Source: Apus apus
Lineage: Eukaryota > Chordata > Aves > Apodiformes > Apodidae
Reading direction: 5' to 3'
DNA length: 64,000 bases
Assembly: GCF_020740795.1 (NCBI RefSeq)
Contig: NC_067294.1
Location: 2,852,001-2,916,000, forward strand
A model generated the notes under the pieces. It ran no database searches. It was not told the origin of the DNA and saw only the letters and a list, made by a program, of their open reading frames with translations. Below are positions 1-12,100 of this stretch, one piece after another. The first letter of the stretch is position 1. Every line of letters begins with the position of its first letter. A program made the position numbers and the translations under genes.

Positions 1-123
1 ACGGAGGAGGGCTTGGGCATCGAGTACGACGAGGACGTGGTGTGCGACGTCTGCCGCTCGCCCGAGGGGGAGGACGGCAACGAGATGGTCTTTTGTGACA
101 AGTGCAACGTCTGCGTTCACCAG
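1..123 (+). CDS. JADE2: JADE2 coding exon: first half of PHD finger 1
   Basis: Reads in frame from base 1 ([12 protein letters not shown]) and ends in VCVHQ just before a GTGAGC donor at 124. It carries zinc ligands C15, C18, C32, C35 and H40 of the first PHD finger. The DEDVVCDVC and [11 protein letters not shown] motifs are characteristic of the JADE/BRPF class. The true 5' exon boundary lies at or before the window start, so the exon is treated as partial. Junction phase is 0. Confidence 0.93.
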
Positions 124-3100
124 GTGAGCAGGCTTGGGCTGTCTGCAGAGCACGCTGTGTCCCTGTCCCCCCCGACATACCTATCGACCTGTTCCCTCTA
201 TACACCCTCTGGGTTCCTCCCGTCCCCGTTGCCCTGAGCTGCTCCAGATCCATGCTAAGCTTTTCTGATGGATTCCCAGAGCGTACGTGGACAGCAAGGG
301 GCTCCTGGATAGCTGGCAGACAGCAGACTTGGCTTCCTTGCCCCAGACCTTCATAAATGCCCACAGAAATACACAACTAGAGGTTGAAAACTGCTTCCTG
401 CGAGCTTGTTGTGCCCCCTCCTCCTCAGTCTCTGTGATATTTTATTTTATGCCTCCTCTTCCATTAATGGGCTTATTCTTCTCTCTTTGCCCATCTTTCT
501 TTATTAAACTGCAGCCATGGGACCTTTAGCACCCAGGGGTGACCAGCAGCATGGTAGGCTAGGAGGGAAATGGTCTGAATTCCTGGGACCTCCAGCCTCC
601 TTCATGGTGTTACGCTGAGGGCAGTGCAACCTTCCAGCTCCTCCAGTGTTGTCTCACATGGCAGGGTTTCTGTCCCAGCTTCCTCACTGTACCAGTGTAG
701 GATTTCATTTTGTTTTGCTGCCTGGAGGGAAATAATTTTATTTTTGGAACTGAATGCAAATGCTTCAGGCCCTTGCTGGGGGGAATCTGTGGGCTCCTAT
801 GCTTGGAGAAACCTTGACAAGGAGAAGGCAACCATGCGAGGGTCTCCTGAGTCCCACGTGGGTCCAGGGAGGTATTGCTGCTTGAAGCCCTGTTTATTGC
901 TGGGACGATGGTGGCAGCTCCTGGGCTTCACCCTCTATGGGTGAAGGGTTTGGGTTTTTTTTCCTCTGAAGCAAGCCATTTGCTCCTTGCCTGGGCAGCT
1001 TTTCCATCAGTGCTTCCTGGACGTGGGAGAGCGCTGGAGATATCTATAGTTGCGGGAGGTGGGTGTTTTGAATGGTTTCCATCAGTGAATCAGATTCCAC
1101 AAAATACCAGGATGATTCAGCTTTGGGTTTTGGGTTTCTTTGTGTTGTTTTTTTGTTTTGTTTTGTTTTAGCAAGCCTAAGTGGCAATGTCAGGCCATGG
1201 GCTGACACTGCTGCTGGGCAGGGGCTCAAAGGGGTGGTCCACCTGAGTAGGTCTGCTGTGGGGACATAAGGACTGTGGCTGGGCCCACTATGGATCGTGA
1301 CAGCCCCGTGGGCTCTGCTTTTGACATGTTGGGTTTCAAGGCTGTTGAATGAAACAGGAGATTTTCTGTTGTTTTCAGGGAGCAGAGTCCAGCCCCTAAG
1401 CCCAGTGCCAGCCCATAAGCTGCCTGTGATCTAACCTCTGCCCTCATTTACACCCTAAGCCGCCAGAGCCCAGGGTGTTACATGGCATCATGGAGCTGTT
1501 GGAGCGAGTCCAGAGGAGGCCACAAAGATGACCAGAGGCTGAAACACCTCTGGTATGAAGATAGGCTGAGAATGTTGAGAATGTTCAGTCTGGAGAAGAG
1601 AAGGCTCCAGGGAGACCTTACAGCTCCTTCCAGTATCTGAAGGAGCTAGAGGAAGGCTAGGGAGGGACTTTGTACTAGGACATGGAGTGATGGGACAAAG
1701 GAGAATGGCTTTAAGGGGACATTTAGGTTAGACATTAGGAAGAAATTTTTTCCTATGAGGGTGGTGAGACACTGGCTCAGGTTGCCCAGAGAAGCTGTGT
1801 CTGCTCCATCCCTGGAAGTGTTCAAGGTCATGTTAGATGGGGCTTGTGCAGCGTGGTCTAGTGGACAGTGTGCCTGCCCAGGGCAGGGGTTGGAACTGGA
1901 AGATCTTTACGGTCTCTTCCAACCCAAACTATTTTCTGATCCTATGATCATGTTTCTTAGCTAACCTTTCCCACGCCTTCATCAGCCCTGTGTCCCAGAC
2001 CTGCTGGGGATGATGCTTTCCTGAAAGGGACCAGGTGCCCATGCTACGGGCTGCATGGATTGGGGCAGCAGCAGAGGGGAACTGGGGTCCCATAGGACAT
2101 GGTCCTTCTGCATCCCAGTGGGATGGGGCAGCGCAGGGCTGTGCTCAGACACACGTTGGTGGGTTTTGGTGCTGCAAGGAATTGTTGTAATCATCTCATC
2201 TGTGTAACACAGCCGTGAGACTTGCTATTAATTAATTCCTGTGAAGTGTAGCTTTTGGAGAACACTTGCAGTCTTCATTTGGAAAGTGAGGAGGAATCTT
2301 CCCCCCACACACTGCTAAATCCTTGTGGTTCATTGGTCTTGTGGTGGCAACGTCGCACTTCTGTTTGACACGGGAATGATCCATCAGCTTCCAGCCACTG
2401 TGCTCTGCTCCTGCCATTATGGAATTCCCATTCCTTGGCATGGGGACATGGCCAAGCCCCCTCCCTCTGTTATGTGGACCACACCAAGCTTTTCTGTGGC
2501 TCAGCATCCTCCTTGTTTTTTTGGTGCCCCCTTTTTGGTCACACTGAGCCCGTGACAGGCACAGATATAAAAATAGCTGCCCTTCTCCTGCTCAGCATTG
2601 CTCTGGCTCCGTGTTCCCAAAGGATCTTCTGACTTGTACTGGACAGGGAACATGTTCAGCTGATAACCCTCCTTGTTTCCAGAGCTGCTCTGGTCCTGGG
2701 ACAGAGGCCCTGTATTTGCTCCTAGGAGCAAAATTGCACCTTCAGCTGCTCTAAAACCTCTACCAATAAATAACTGAGAGCCAAGACTCTGCTAGAGATG
2801 CACACCTGGTCATAATTCTGTTTTCTCTGAGATTTTCATGTTAATCTGCCAGTTTATGCTCCTGGTAGTACACACCAGGCTGATTTTTGTCTGGTACTAA
2901 ATCAGATGCTTTATAAAACTGTTACAGAAATGATTTATCTGTCAGATTTGGAGGCGCTATGAAACACACAGTTAAATCTCTCTGACCCATGTAGACTCAC
3001 AGCAATAATATTGCCTCCTGTAATTCCTTATTATCCCAATAAACTGTTCATGAAGTGGCCTTTTCCCCTTGGAAATCACCATCAGAGTCTGTTTGTGCTT

Positions 3101-6100
3101 GGGGGCAACCTAAAGCCCTGTTATAAATTCTGTTCTTGGCCAGTAAAGACTGAGGAAAAGCTTTTCCCACGCTTGTGCATCTCTGCCTGTCACCCACAGT
3201 GACAGTGACCTGCAGCACCACGATGAAAAACTGTTGTCTTTGGGAGGTAAACTCAAAGAAGGGGAGCTGAGAAATGCCTGGGCTCGATTTACAGCCCACA
3301 GAGCCAGGGGTCCTTATCGGCACGGCCCGCTTGCCTTCTGGAGGGATGTCAGAGCAGCCAGCTCCAGAGTTAATTACATCTCCTCACTTAAAATAGTGAC
3401 ACTGCCCCGAGGCAGTTGTCTTCCGCTCTCTGGAAACCCTTTAAGAGCGAGTTATCAGGGCCTGCCGGTTAAAAACTGTCTGGTTTTAGCAGGAGCTGTT
3501 TAATATAGTCGTAAGTTACAGCCGAAGTGGAAAGTATTTTATCATCATCATTATGTGACAGGGTTTATCATTTGGCTCTTCCCCAAGTACGGGAGAGAAA
3601 TATTTATGAAGCGCTTTGGCTTCGCCGCGTCCTGCGCTATCGGGGAGTTCCAGGGGCACCCGAGTCCTTCAGCTCTTGTCCTTGCCTCCTTTAGATTTAT
3701 CACCCTTTAGATTTAACATCCTTCAGGGTTCCTCCCTTCTCATTTCTATTAATGACCGTCGTTTTCCCCTTTTTAACCTCTCTGTAGTTATTTTCACTTC
3801 CCTTCCAGGCGGGTTGGGTGTGTAACCACTGTGCCCATCTTTCTCAATCATGGGCTTGTGGCTTTTTTGCCCTCTGCTCCCTCACAGTTTTTCCCTGCAC
3901 AGCGTTCCTGACGTCTCCGAGTCATCGTGGGTCTGGTGGCTGTTCAGAAACAGGCAGGAGAGGAGTGGGGAGATGTCCACAGTGCAGAGCTGCCAGGGCT
4001 GGGGGTCCTGATGGAGCAGCCTGGTTGCTTTTCCACCACAACGCAGAGCCAGGCAGGTGCCTGATGCGTGATGCACAGCACGTTTGTAAACGTAGCTTTT
4101 AATTAAAAGCCAGGATGTATTGATCTGTCATGAGTATCCATGTGAAAACAGGGAGGGCAGCAAGGAAGGAAGAATCAACCTCGCTGTCCATGTTTGTGGA
4201 GCTGCTTCACATCTGCTGTTTCTTATCACGATGCCCAGATATGGTGGTAGCAAAAGAGGTGGAAGTGAGGGAGGACATCCAGGAGGATGCTCTTCCCAGG
4301 CTGCTGGGACTAACCCTGCCCCCTGTGTCCATGCAGGCATGCTATGGCATCCTGAAGGTGCCCATCGGGAGCTGGCTGTGCCGGACCTGTGCCCTCGGTG
4401 TCCAGCCCAAGTGTCTGCTGTGCCCCAAGAGAGGGGGAGCGCTGAAGCCCACCCGGAGCGGGACGAAATGGGTCCACGTTAGCTGTGCCTTATGGATACC
4501 TGAAGTAAGATGTTTTCCAACCTCCTCGTGACACGTGGATGGGCACAAACTTGGTTTCTCATTCTCAGCCCAGGATATTTATTAATGTTCTAAATAGCAA
4601 GTCCAGTTTGGATCATTAAGCTGTGCCAAGGCCAGAGCTATGGTGCTCATTAGTCCTTGGGCTGTGTGTTTAATTAGCAGCCATGTGGTGCCCCATTAAG
4701 GGAGGGCACAGAGGTGGAGTTCAAGGGTGCAGAGATGGGGGGGCATTCACAAGACCTCTGGATAGGGTAAAGCTAATTTCATGTGCCCATCTGAGATACA
4801 CAGCAGTATCCAGGTGAAGGCTTGATTCAGAGAAAACACCGAGGTAATTTTTTCCTTCCATTTCCTTTCCATTCCATCCAGATTTGTTTCTAGTTTCTGG
4901 AGTTTGGGTTTGGTTTTTTTTTCCAAGTTACAAGTGACCCTGAAAAATAACATTAAAAAATCCATCCCTGATTCACAATGCCATGGGCATCCCCCTGTAG
5001 GAGATGTGGAATGGAAACCAGTATTTACAACTTGCCTTCTATTTCATGACCAGGTTAGCATTGGATGTCCTGAAAAAATGGAACCCATTACGAAGATCTC
5101 ACATATCCCAGCAAGCAGATGGGCTTTGTCCTGCAGCCTCTGCAAGGAGTGCACTGGGACGTGTATTCAGGTGCGTAACTCGGTGCCGAAGAACCTCACA
5201 CCTGTGGGGTTGTGCCTGTAATAGCCACCAGAGATTATCCAGCTGTTGGTGGGTGTGACCTGGCCGAGTCCTATTCCTGCTCTGAGTAACCTGACAACAG
5301 GGAGCACGAGCCCATCAGATATCATCAGACGTTGTTTGCCATCATTTAATGTATGTAGTGCTAGGAATCTAGATTAACTTTATTTGCATAACACAATGAT
5401 GTTGCTGTAATGACACTTAACTACTGGGACTGCAAATGACCTTGGTTTGAAATCAGGAATCTCCAGGAGAAAGGCTTGGTGTAGCTGCCAGAAAAGTGAG
5501 ATACTCCTGAGTGTAGGCAGCAGTGATGACTGGGGAGCAGAAGTAGCTGGGCTGGTTGCAGAAGGGTGATGGGAGTAGGAGGCCTGCAGGCTCTGCTGCG
5601 TTTGTGCCACTGCCTTGGCTTTAATACTTTAAAGGGAGCTATTTAAAAGCAATCCCCTTAGCTTGAAATGAAATCTCACAATACTCCTTTAAATCTCTAG
5701 CATTGACTCACTTCTTGTTTGATGGCTCTGGGTGGATCTGCTTATTCACCCTGCCAGATGGAGATACTGTGTCATAGCAGTGACTGCTTTCAAAGAACGG
5801 AAGGGCAGGGGAAGGCAAACAGGCTTGGCAGCAGCAAAAAGAGTTCAGCTTCTTGCAGGCTTCATCCTCTTAACGCTGGCGTGGCACAGGAGCTGTGAGA
5901 TCCCTGGGACTGAATGGATTTGCATTAAAGGTCACCTGAGATGGAACAGGAGCTTTATTGTCTCCTGTGCTGGCAGCTCGTGGTTTGTAAGTCTTTGGAA
6001 GATTGTCACCAGAGCATTTGCCAAGGCCACCCTAACACACTCTGGATGGTTTTGCTTCAAGGAAAGAGGGAGAGAATAAGGAAGGAAGAGAAAGAAAAAA

Positions 6101-9100
6101 AAAAAAAAAAAAAAAGGCAGGCAGGCAGTTCCTCTATTTAAGGATTTATGGGGTAAATCAGCAAGTTCAGCCATGGATAAATAAACACGCTCCATACTCA
6201 TCGCAGCACAGAGCTCTGTTTTGAAAGCTTGTGTTTATGGAGCGTATTTTTGATTAGTGCCTGTTTGTACAGGTGTAATCTAACTACCCTTGTCAGGCTT
6301 TCGGGTTTATGACCCAGCTCTGAAAGGAGGAGGTTGTTTTCTGCTAAAGCAACTGAGCCTTTATCCTTGGCAGCAGGAATCCAGTGGGGCAGGTCTGGGG
6401 AAGGAGAGATGGTGCTTCCAGAACAGGGTTTTCCAAGTGACGGGATGGAACTGGGCTTTGCGGAAAAGGGAAACAAAATCCAAGCTGGAGGGGTGGAAGA
6501 TTGTCACCCCAGAGGGGAATGGGGATGCTCAGGGTCAGCACCACAGCTGAAGCAAACACCCATCTCAACCACATCTATGGAGACCAAGGTGAGCTGGTTT
6601 TCCATAGGCATCTCTGTGCAGCAGGGCATTTTTCCCCATCCAAATTTTGACCATCAAAAGGGAAACAAGCCCAGGGAAGCCTGAGGAGGGCTCCTTGCTG
6701 CTCTCTGTGCCTCTGACCTTGCTGCTGGCTTGCAATTACATCCTTTCTTTTCTGGTGCAGAGCTGTGATCCTGGTGTAACCCAGCGTGGCTGTAGTTGAG
6801 CTGGTGCTCCCAGACACTGGGCAGGGATGCAGCCCTGGAGGCACACTTCCCCCATCTCCTGTGAAGGGGAAATCATGACTTCATGGTCGTTCTTGTGGTC
6901 AGACAGCAGGAGATGCCAGAGAGAGCTCCAGTATCCAGCAGGAATTTTCTCATTTGCATTGCTAAGATGGGAAAAGAGAGTGCTCAGAGCCAGGCTCCAG
7001 CACAGCCTGAGTCCCAGCTGCGTTTGCTTAGGACCCATCTCCCTCCTCACCAACTCCCTCCTCCCTTCTCCAAGCAACTGGAAGAGCTCACCAGGGCCTC
7101 TCAACGCAGCACAAAATGCCAGGTCTCTGTCAGCTGCTGGCAGGCTTCTGCAAAGGGCACGATCTTCTGCTGTCATCATCTTCCAACTCTCTGTTTGATG
7201 TTGTTTTTTGGAGGAAAAGCCTTGGGAAGTGTCCTCCACCACTCTCCTTCATTATGACTCCTCCACCCACTGCTGCCCACTTCCGTTGAGCTGCTTGTGC
7301 GACTGGTCCCCCTCCACGAGGGGTGGATAACAGGCCTGGTGGTTCCCAGAGCTGTTGTCCAATTGTGCCTGTAGCCCTGAAAATGTACAGCTTGACACCA
7401 GTGTGTGAGCACCCTGCAGCCCCCACACCATCCCCCACCTCAGCCCTTCATCCTCCAAGGATGCTGAAATTCCCTATTTCGGCAGAGGAGCCCTACCAGG
7501 ATCCAGACCATCTGTGGTCACTAAAAGTCACCTGGTAGTTCTTGTAGGGATGCAGGAGTGTTGTGGCTGATGCCTTGGCTGGAGTTCAGCACCGGTAATT
7601 AATTTTTCCTTCCTGAGTTCCCCTTGAAGGTCTGTTGGAGGAGCCACTTCCTTCCCCTCCAGCCCCAAAGAGCAGCACAGCTCCTCTGTGAGCTGGGAAA
7701 CTTCTCCTCAGGCTTCCTTGGCAAATAAAATCCATCTCTCTATTTCTTCCCACTGAGAGTGGTTTGAGGACTAATTTAACAGATGACATTAATCCCTGGT
7801 GCAGTTTTTACCCTCTTCTTTTGGAATTCTGCTTGGGGATGGATGTGCCTGGCTGAGCAGAGTTTGCTGCAATCCTCAAGTGAAAGGTGCTGAACGATAA
7901 CGAAGCACGGTTGATAACGAAGCCGACTTGGGGACTGCTCTGTTTTTTTGAGCCTGGTTTATTTGGCATGGCAGATCCCTCCCTCCTGCAAAAAGCAACT
8001 TCATTCCTGTGTCAGTTTGGGATGGATCAATATGTTTTTCCTGTCAGTTTATGCAAGGTCCCCGGGTATCCACGGCCGACCAGGTACCTTTGTTGCCCTG
8101 TCAGCCAAGCTGCCTAATTACTTTCTATTTGCATTTTGGGCACGGTTCCTGACAAGTGCTGCTTGCCATCTGTTGGAGGAGAGATCCAGGATGGGTCTCA
8201 TTTGATTGGCTTTATTCCTAAGGTGGAGTGATGGTCGTTCCTGTTAGTAGGACCTTGTCCTGGCAGAAACCACAGCCGTTTTGCTAATGATGAGCCCTGT
8301 GACAGAAAGAGGAGGAAGGGGACGTTGCTTTCCTTAGCTCACAAAGTACATCAGGATTACATCAGCACAGGGAGCACCAACATGTCCCACACGGTGCCAG
8401 GCTCCACGTAAGCCCCAGCAGCAGAACAGAAGGAGCTGATTTTTGCAAGCCATCAGCTATTTTCACGAGCAATTTCAGGCTGAAATTGGGACCAAATGGA
8501 GATATTTAAAGGGTAGGAGTTAATAATCCACTTGAATTTGATGCCTACAGGAATTAGTGCCTGTAACCGTGCTGGTACATCAGAGCTTGGCTGTGGTGGG
8601 GCTACATCCAGCTCTTCCTGCTGGTTCTGGAGGCTTTGGAGCAGGGCCTGGAGAGCCCTGGAAGTGAGGGACTTGGACACTGCTTGCCTGCACTTTTCTT
8701 GGCCCTGTGTGAGTCTCTCGCTTTCATAAGCACCAATAGATTCATAAACAAAGTCAAGGGAAAGTATCTGAAAGCAGTAATGTCAAAAGTTCGCACGCTG
8801 GGTGACTGAACAGGAATTCAGGGCTGATGGGATTGAAGATAACGAGCCATCAAACTTCTGTTCCTCAACTACTACTGGAATTTATATTTATTTTTTTCTT
8901 TTTTGAGTATTAAAATGCAGCAAAGCCCTCGTAAAACTCTGCAGCATCCTGAATTGTCATCAGCATCCTGGAAATTTCATGTGCCTTTCCACCTGCTCCT
9001 TCAGGCCACAATTGTATCTTCATCCCCCACAAGAACAATTCCTCTATAAGTGTTGAAATACGGAGTCTGCAGTAATAGCCCACTTAAAATGTCTCATTAT

Positions 9101-12100
9101 TGCAGTTTAACTGGTCATTAGCAGCTGGAATAGACTGATTTCTTATGGTTTATGGTTGAAATAATTACCTGACACTCTGAGCCATTAAAAAAACCAATTA
9201 ATGAGCAGAGGGGGAGAAGGTGCTGATGTGGACACAGGCACTGCACTGGCTGGGGGCTCCTCTGTAGGCAACCAGGCTGAGGTTTGTTGGCTGTGGGATC
9301 CAAAGTCATTTAAGCCTGAGGTGAGTTAGGGAAACAGTAAAAAACTGAATGTGATGGAAGCTTGACAACAGTTTTGCTCTGTGGATGCTGAGTTGCCCTT
9401 TCTTTTTTTAATTTTTGAATGGAACTTGTTAGAGGCTGCGTAATTTCCAGAGGAGAAAGATGTGCTCCAGGAGACTTGGCTGCTCCTGAGATACCGTGTT
9501 CACTCAGAGACCTGGATGTGTTCTGCATGCTCCCTGTGAACATTGCCTGTTGGCTTTAGATGTGGTAACAGAAGGGAGTAGTTTAAGGGTAAAAGACAGA
9601 TGAGAGTTCTCCATCAGGAGAAATGCATTGACAGCCTTTGAGCATCCTGTTGGCCTGTGCTTTGTCATGTCTTGTTGGAAGAACCACTGGAAGCTCCTGT
9701 TTATGGTAGGTGAAAGATGAGCAGATTCTGTCATGGAGGGTTAAAGCAGGTAAGGTGGGAAGGTGCCCATCTAGTGAACTCTGGGTTTATTCTGCTGGGG
9801 TTTATGGTGTCCAGCTCAAAGGTGTGTGTAAGACTTGGGCAATACAGGTGTTCCTTTGTAAGGAGTACCTGTTGTGGAGCATCCATCACTCTGTGGTAGG
9901 TGTTGTCACTCAGATGGTTTGTAGCGAAGGCTTGTGGTCCTTTTGTGTTGGTAAGTGCTTTGTCCTGGCCCTGAGCCCTGTCCTTCTCCCTGCAGTGCTC
10001 CATGCCTGCCTGTGTCACCGCGTTCCATGTCACCTGCGCCTTTGACCACAACCTCGACATGCGGACTATTCTAGCAGACAACGACGAAGTGAAGTTCAAG
10101 TCCTTCTGCCTTGAGCACAGCACTGGTGCCACCAAGTTGCCCGAGGAGGCACGGACAGAGCCCGACCAAGCCCAGCTGGACTTGGAGAAGGTCACGCTGC
10201 GGAAGCAGAAGCTCCAGCAGTTGGAGGAGGACTTCTATGAACTCGTGAAGCCTTCAGAGGTGGCGGAGAACCTTGACTTGAGCGAATCGCTGGTGGATTT
10301 TGTCTACCAGTACTGGAAGCTGAAGAGGAAAGCAAATTCCAACAAACCGCTGCTGACACCAAAAACAGATGAAGTGGACAACTTGGCCCAGCAAGAACAG
10401 GATGTTCTCTACCGGCGCTTGAAGCTCTTCATGCACCTCAGGCAAGACCTGGAGAGGGTGAGTAGAGCTTTTCCTTCAATGGTGTATCCATATGCTCCGT
10501 CAGTGCTGCTTTAATGTGTGCTGGTGCCTATAGACCGTTCCCTCTTAGCTCAGTTTGATTCCTCTGACAGTTGTGTCCCTTCATCTAGAGCTGTATTCAG
10601 AAGAATGAGGGAGTGTGTGTCACCAGTGCCAAAATACTGACCCTGATGAAATAAAAAATAAGTTAGTGGTGATCTCAGCTGAGGGTTTAGAAGAGCAAAT
10701 GTCTGCAGGGAGAGGTGCCTTGGTAGAGCTGGGGGTGTGGGAGATGGATGCTGCTGCTCTGCTGAGCTGTTGATAGTCTCAGACATGATCCTGTGCTGCC
10801 CCTCAGGTGCTTGCCAGCAGCAAGGCACAGGGAATAGTCCTGGTGTGCCTCCGTGAAACATCAAAGCTGGGTGAACGGCAGGAGTGAACTGCTGGGCATC
10901 CCCTGCCCTGCGCAGCCCAGAGTGAGTCAGCTCCTCAGGGAGCTGCCAGCAGAGAAGAGCTGGAGAATGGAGCTGGAGGACAGAGCTGGAGGATGCCAGC
11001 ACCACAGCTTCTGTGGCACGGAGCATCCTTGCACAGGGGAGGGAGCAGCTGCCTCCAGGGCAGGTTCTTGAGGCAGGTTTTGGGGTGAAGCATCCATGCT
11101 CCCAGCTGGGCTTTCCTGGCTGCATCTCTGAATCCAGCACTTTCCTCCTGGGGCTGCCTAATTCAAAGACACAGCAAAGCTGCTTCTCTTTGATTTCTTT
11201 GTATCAAACTACAGGTTTTCCCAAGTTTCTCATTCTCCAGAGTTGCCTCCAGGCTTCATGGGGTCATTCCCCATCACCCTTCAGCCTCTGCTTAGTAGCT
11301 CCCTGCCACGTTTCACTGCCTGGCCCTGGAAGAGCTGTTTGTTTGCTCTTCCAAGAGGAGGAACAATAAACACTGGCTGGATCAAAGTCCAGTGCTCAGA
11401 TGGGTGACAGGTTTCCATCCCAGTGATTCCAGTGCATCCCAGGTGTCTGATCCTCTCTGTCAGCGCCACTCGCAGCTGCCCCGCTTCACTTGCAAATTGT
11501 GAGGCCTCTCATCACATTGGGGTTGGAGAAGAGTAGGCTGGAGGGGTGGCTTTCAAAGAGTGTCCACAGGGTATCACATTTGATTTTAGTATTTTCAGCA
11601 ATTAATCTGGCAGAAATGGTTGTGTCTGGATCTAACACTGGGGAGGGAGCAGCAGCTGGGATGATGGGGTTTCCTTATGCCACCTCTTACCCACGGTCAG
11701 TTCTGCATTTCAGTGTCAACAAATGAAATCTCTTCCCTGGGAATCCTAACACAGTCCCCCCACTTTCTTTTTTGCCCTTTTTAAAAAAATATTTTTTATT
11801 TTTTAAGCTTTTTCCAAGGCCTGGTTGTTTAAATTAGCTTTAACAAGAAGCCCTAGTTTCTGAGCTTTCCTACCAGCATCTGAGCTTGGCTTGGGGACGC
11901 AGCACTGGCTGTTGAGCTGTGTCAGTTTGTGTAAATACCAGCAGTCTCTAAGCAGAGCACAAGTAATGTTTTCTTCCAGGAATATCACATCATAGAGAAG
12001 AGACACTACCAAACACTTTGAGGTGATGGTTGCCAGAGGCAGTTGTTTTGCTCATAAAGAAATTTTAGTTTGATGTTGTCTCCAATCCAGAACAAAACAA

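Larger units (their letters stand above)
124..4336 (+). other. JADE2 intron (4.2 kb)
   Basis: Bounded by GTGAGC at 124 and a CAG acceptor at 4334-4336. It contains a CR1 LINE 3' fragment (1491-1948) and a CpG-rich block at about 3280-3670. The rest shows T/G-rich simple stretches (for example 1141-1170) and no other feature I can support. Open reading frames inside it show no recognisable protein similarity. Confidence 0.85.

Noticed and set aside
1850-1915. tRNA-like B/A-box look (GTGGTCTAGTGG) near 1856
   Set aside because: It is part of the standard CR1 3' segment and no cloverleaf with an acceptor stem can be drawn.
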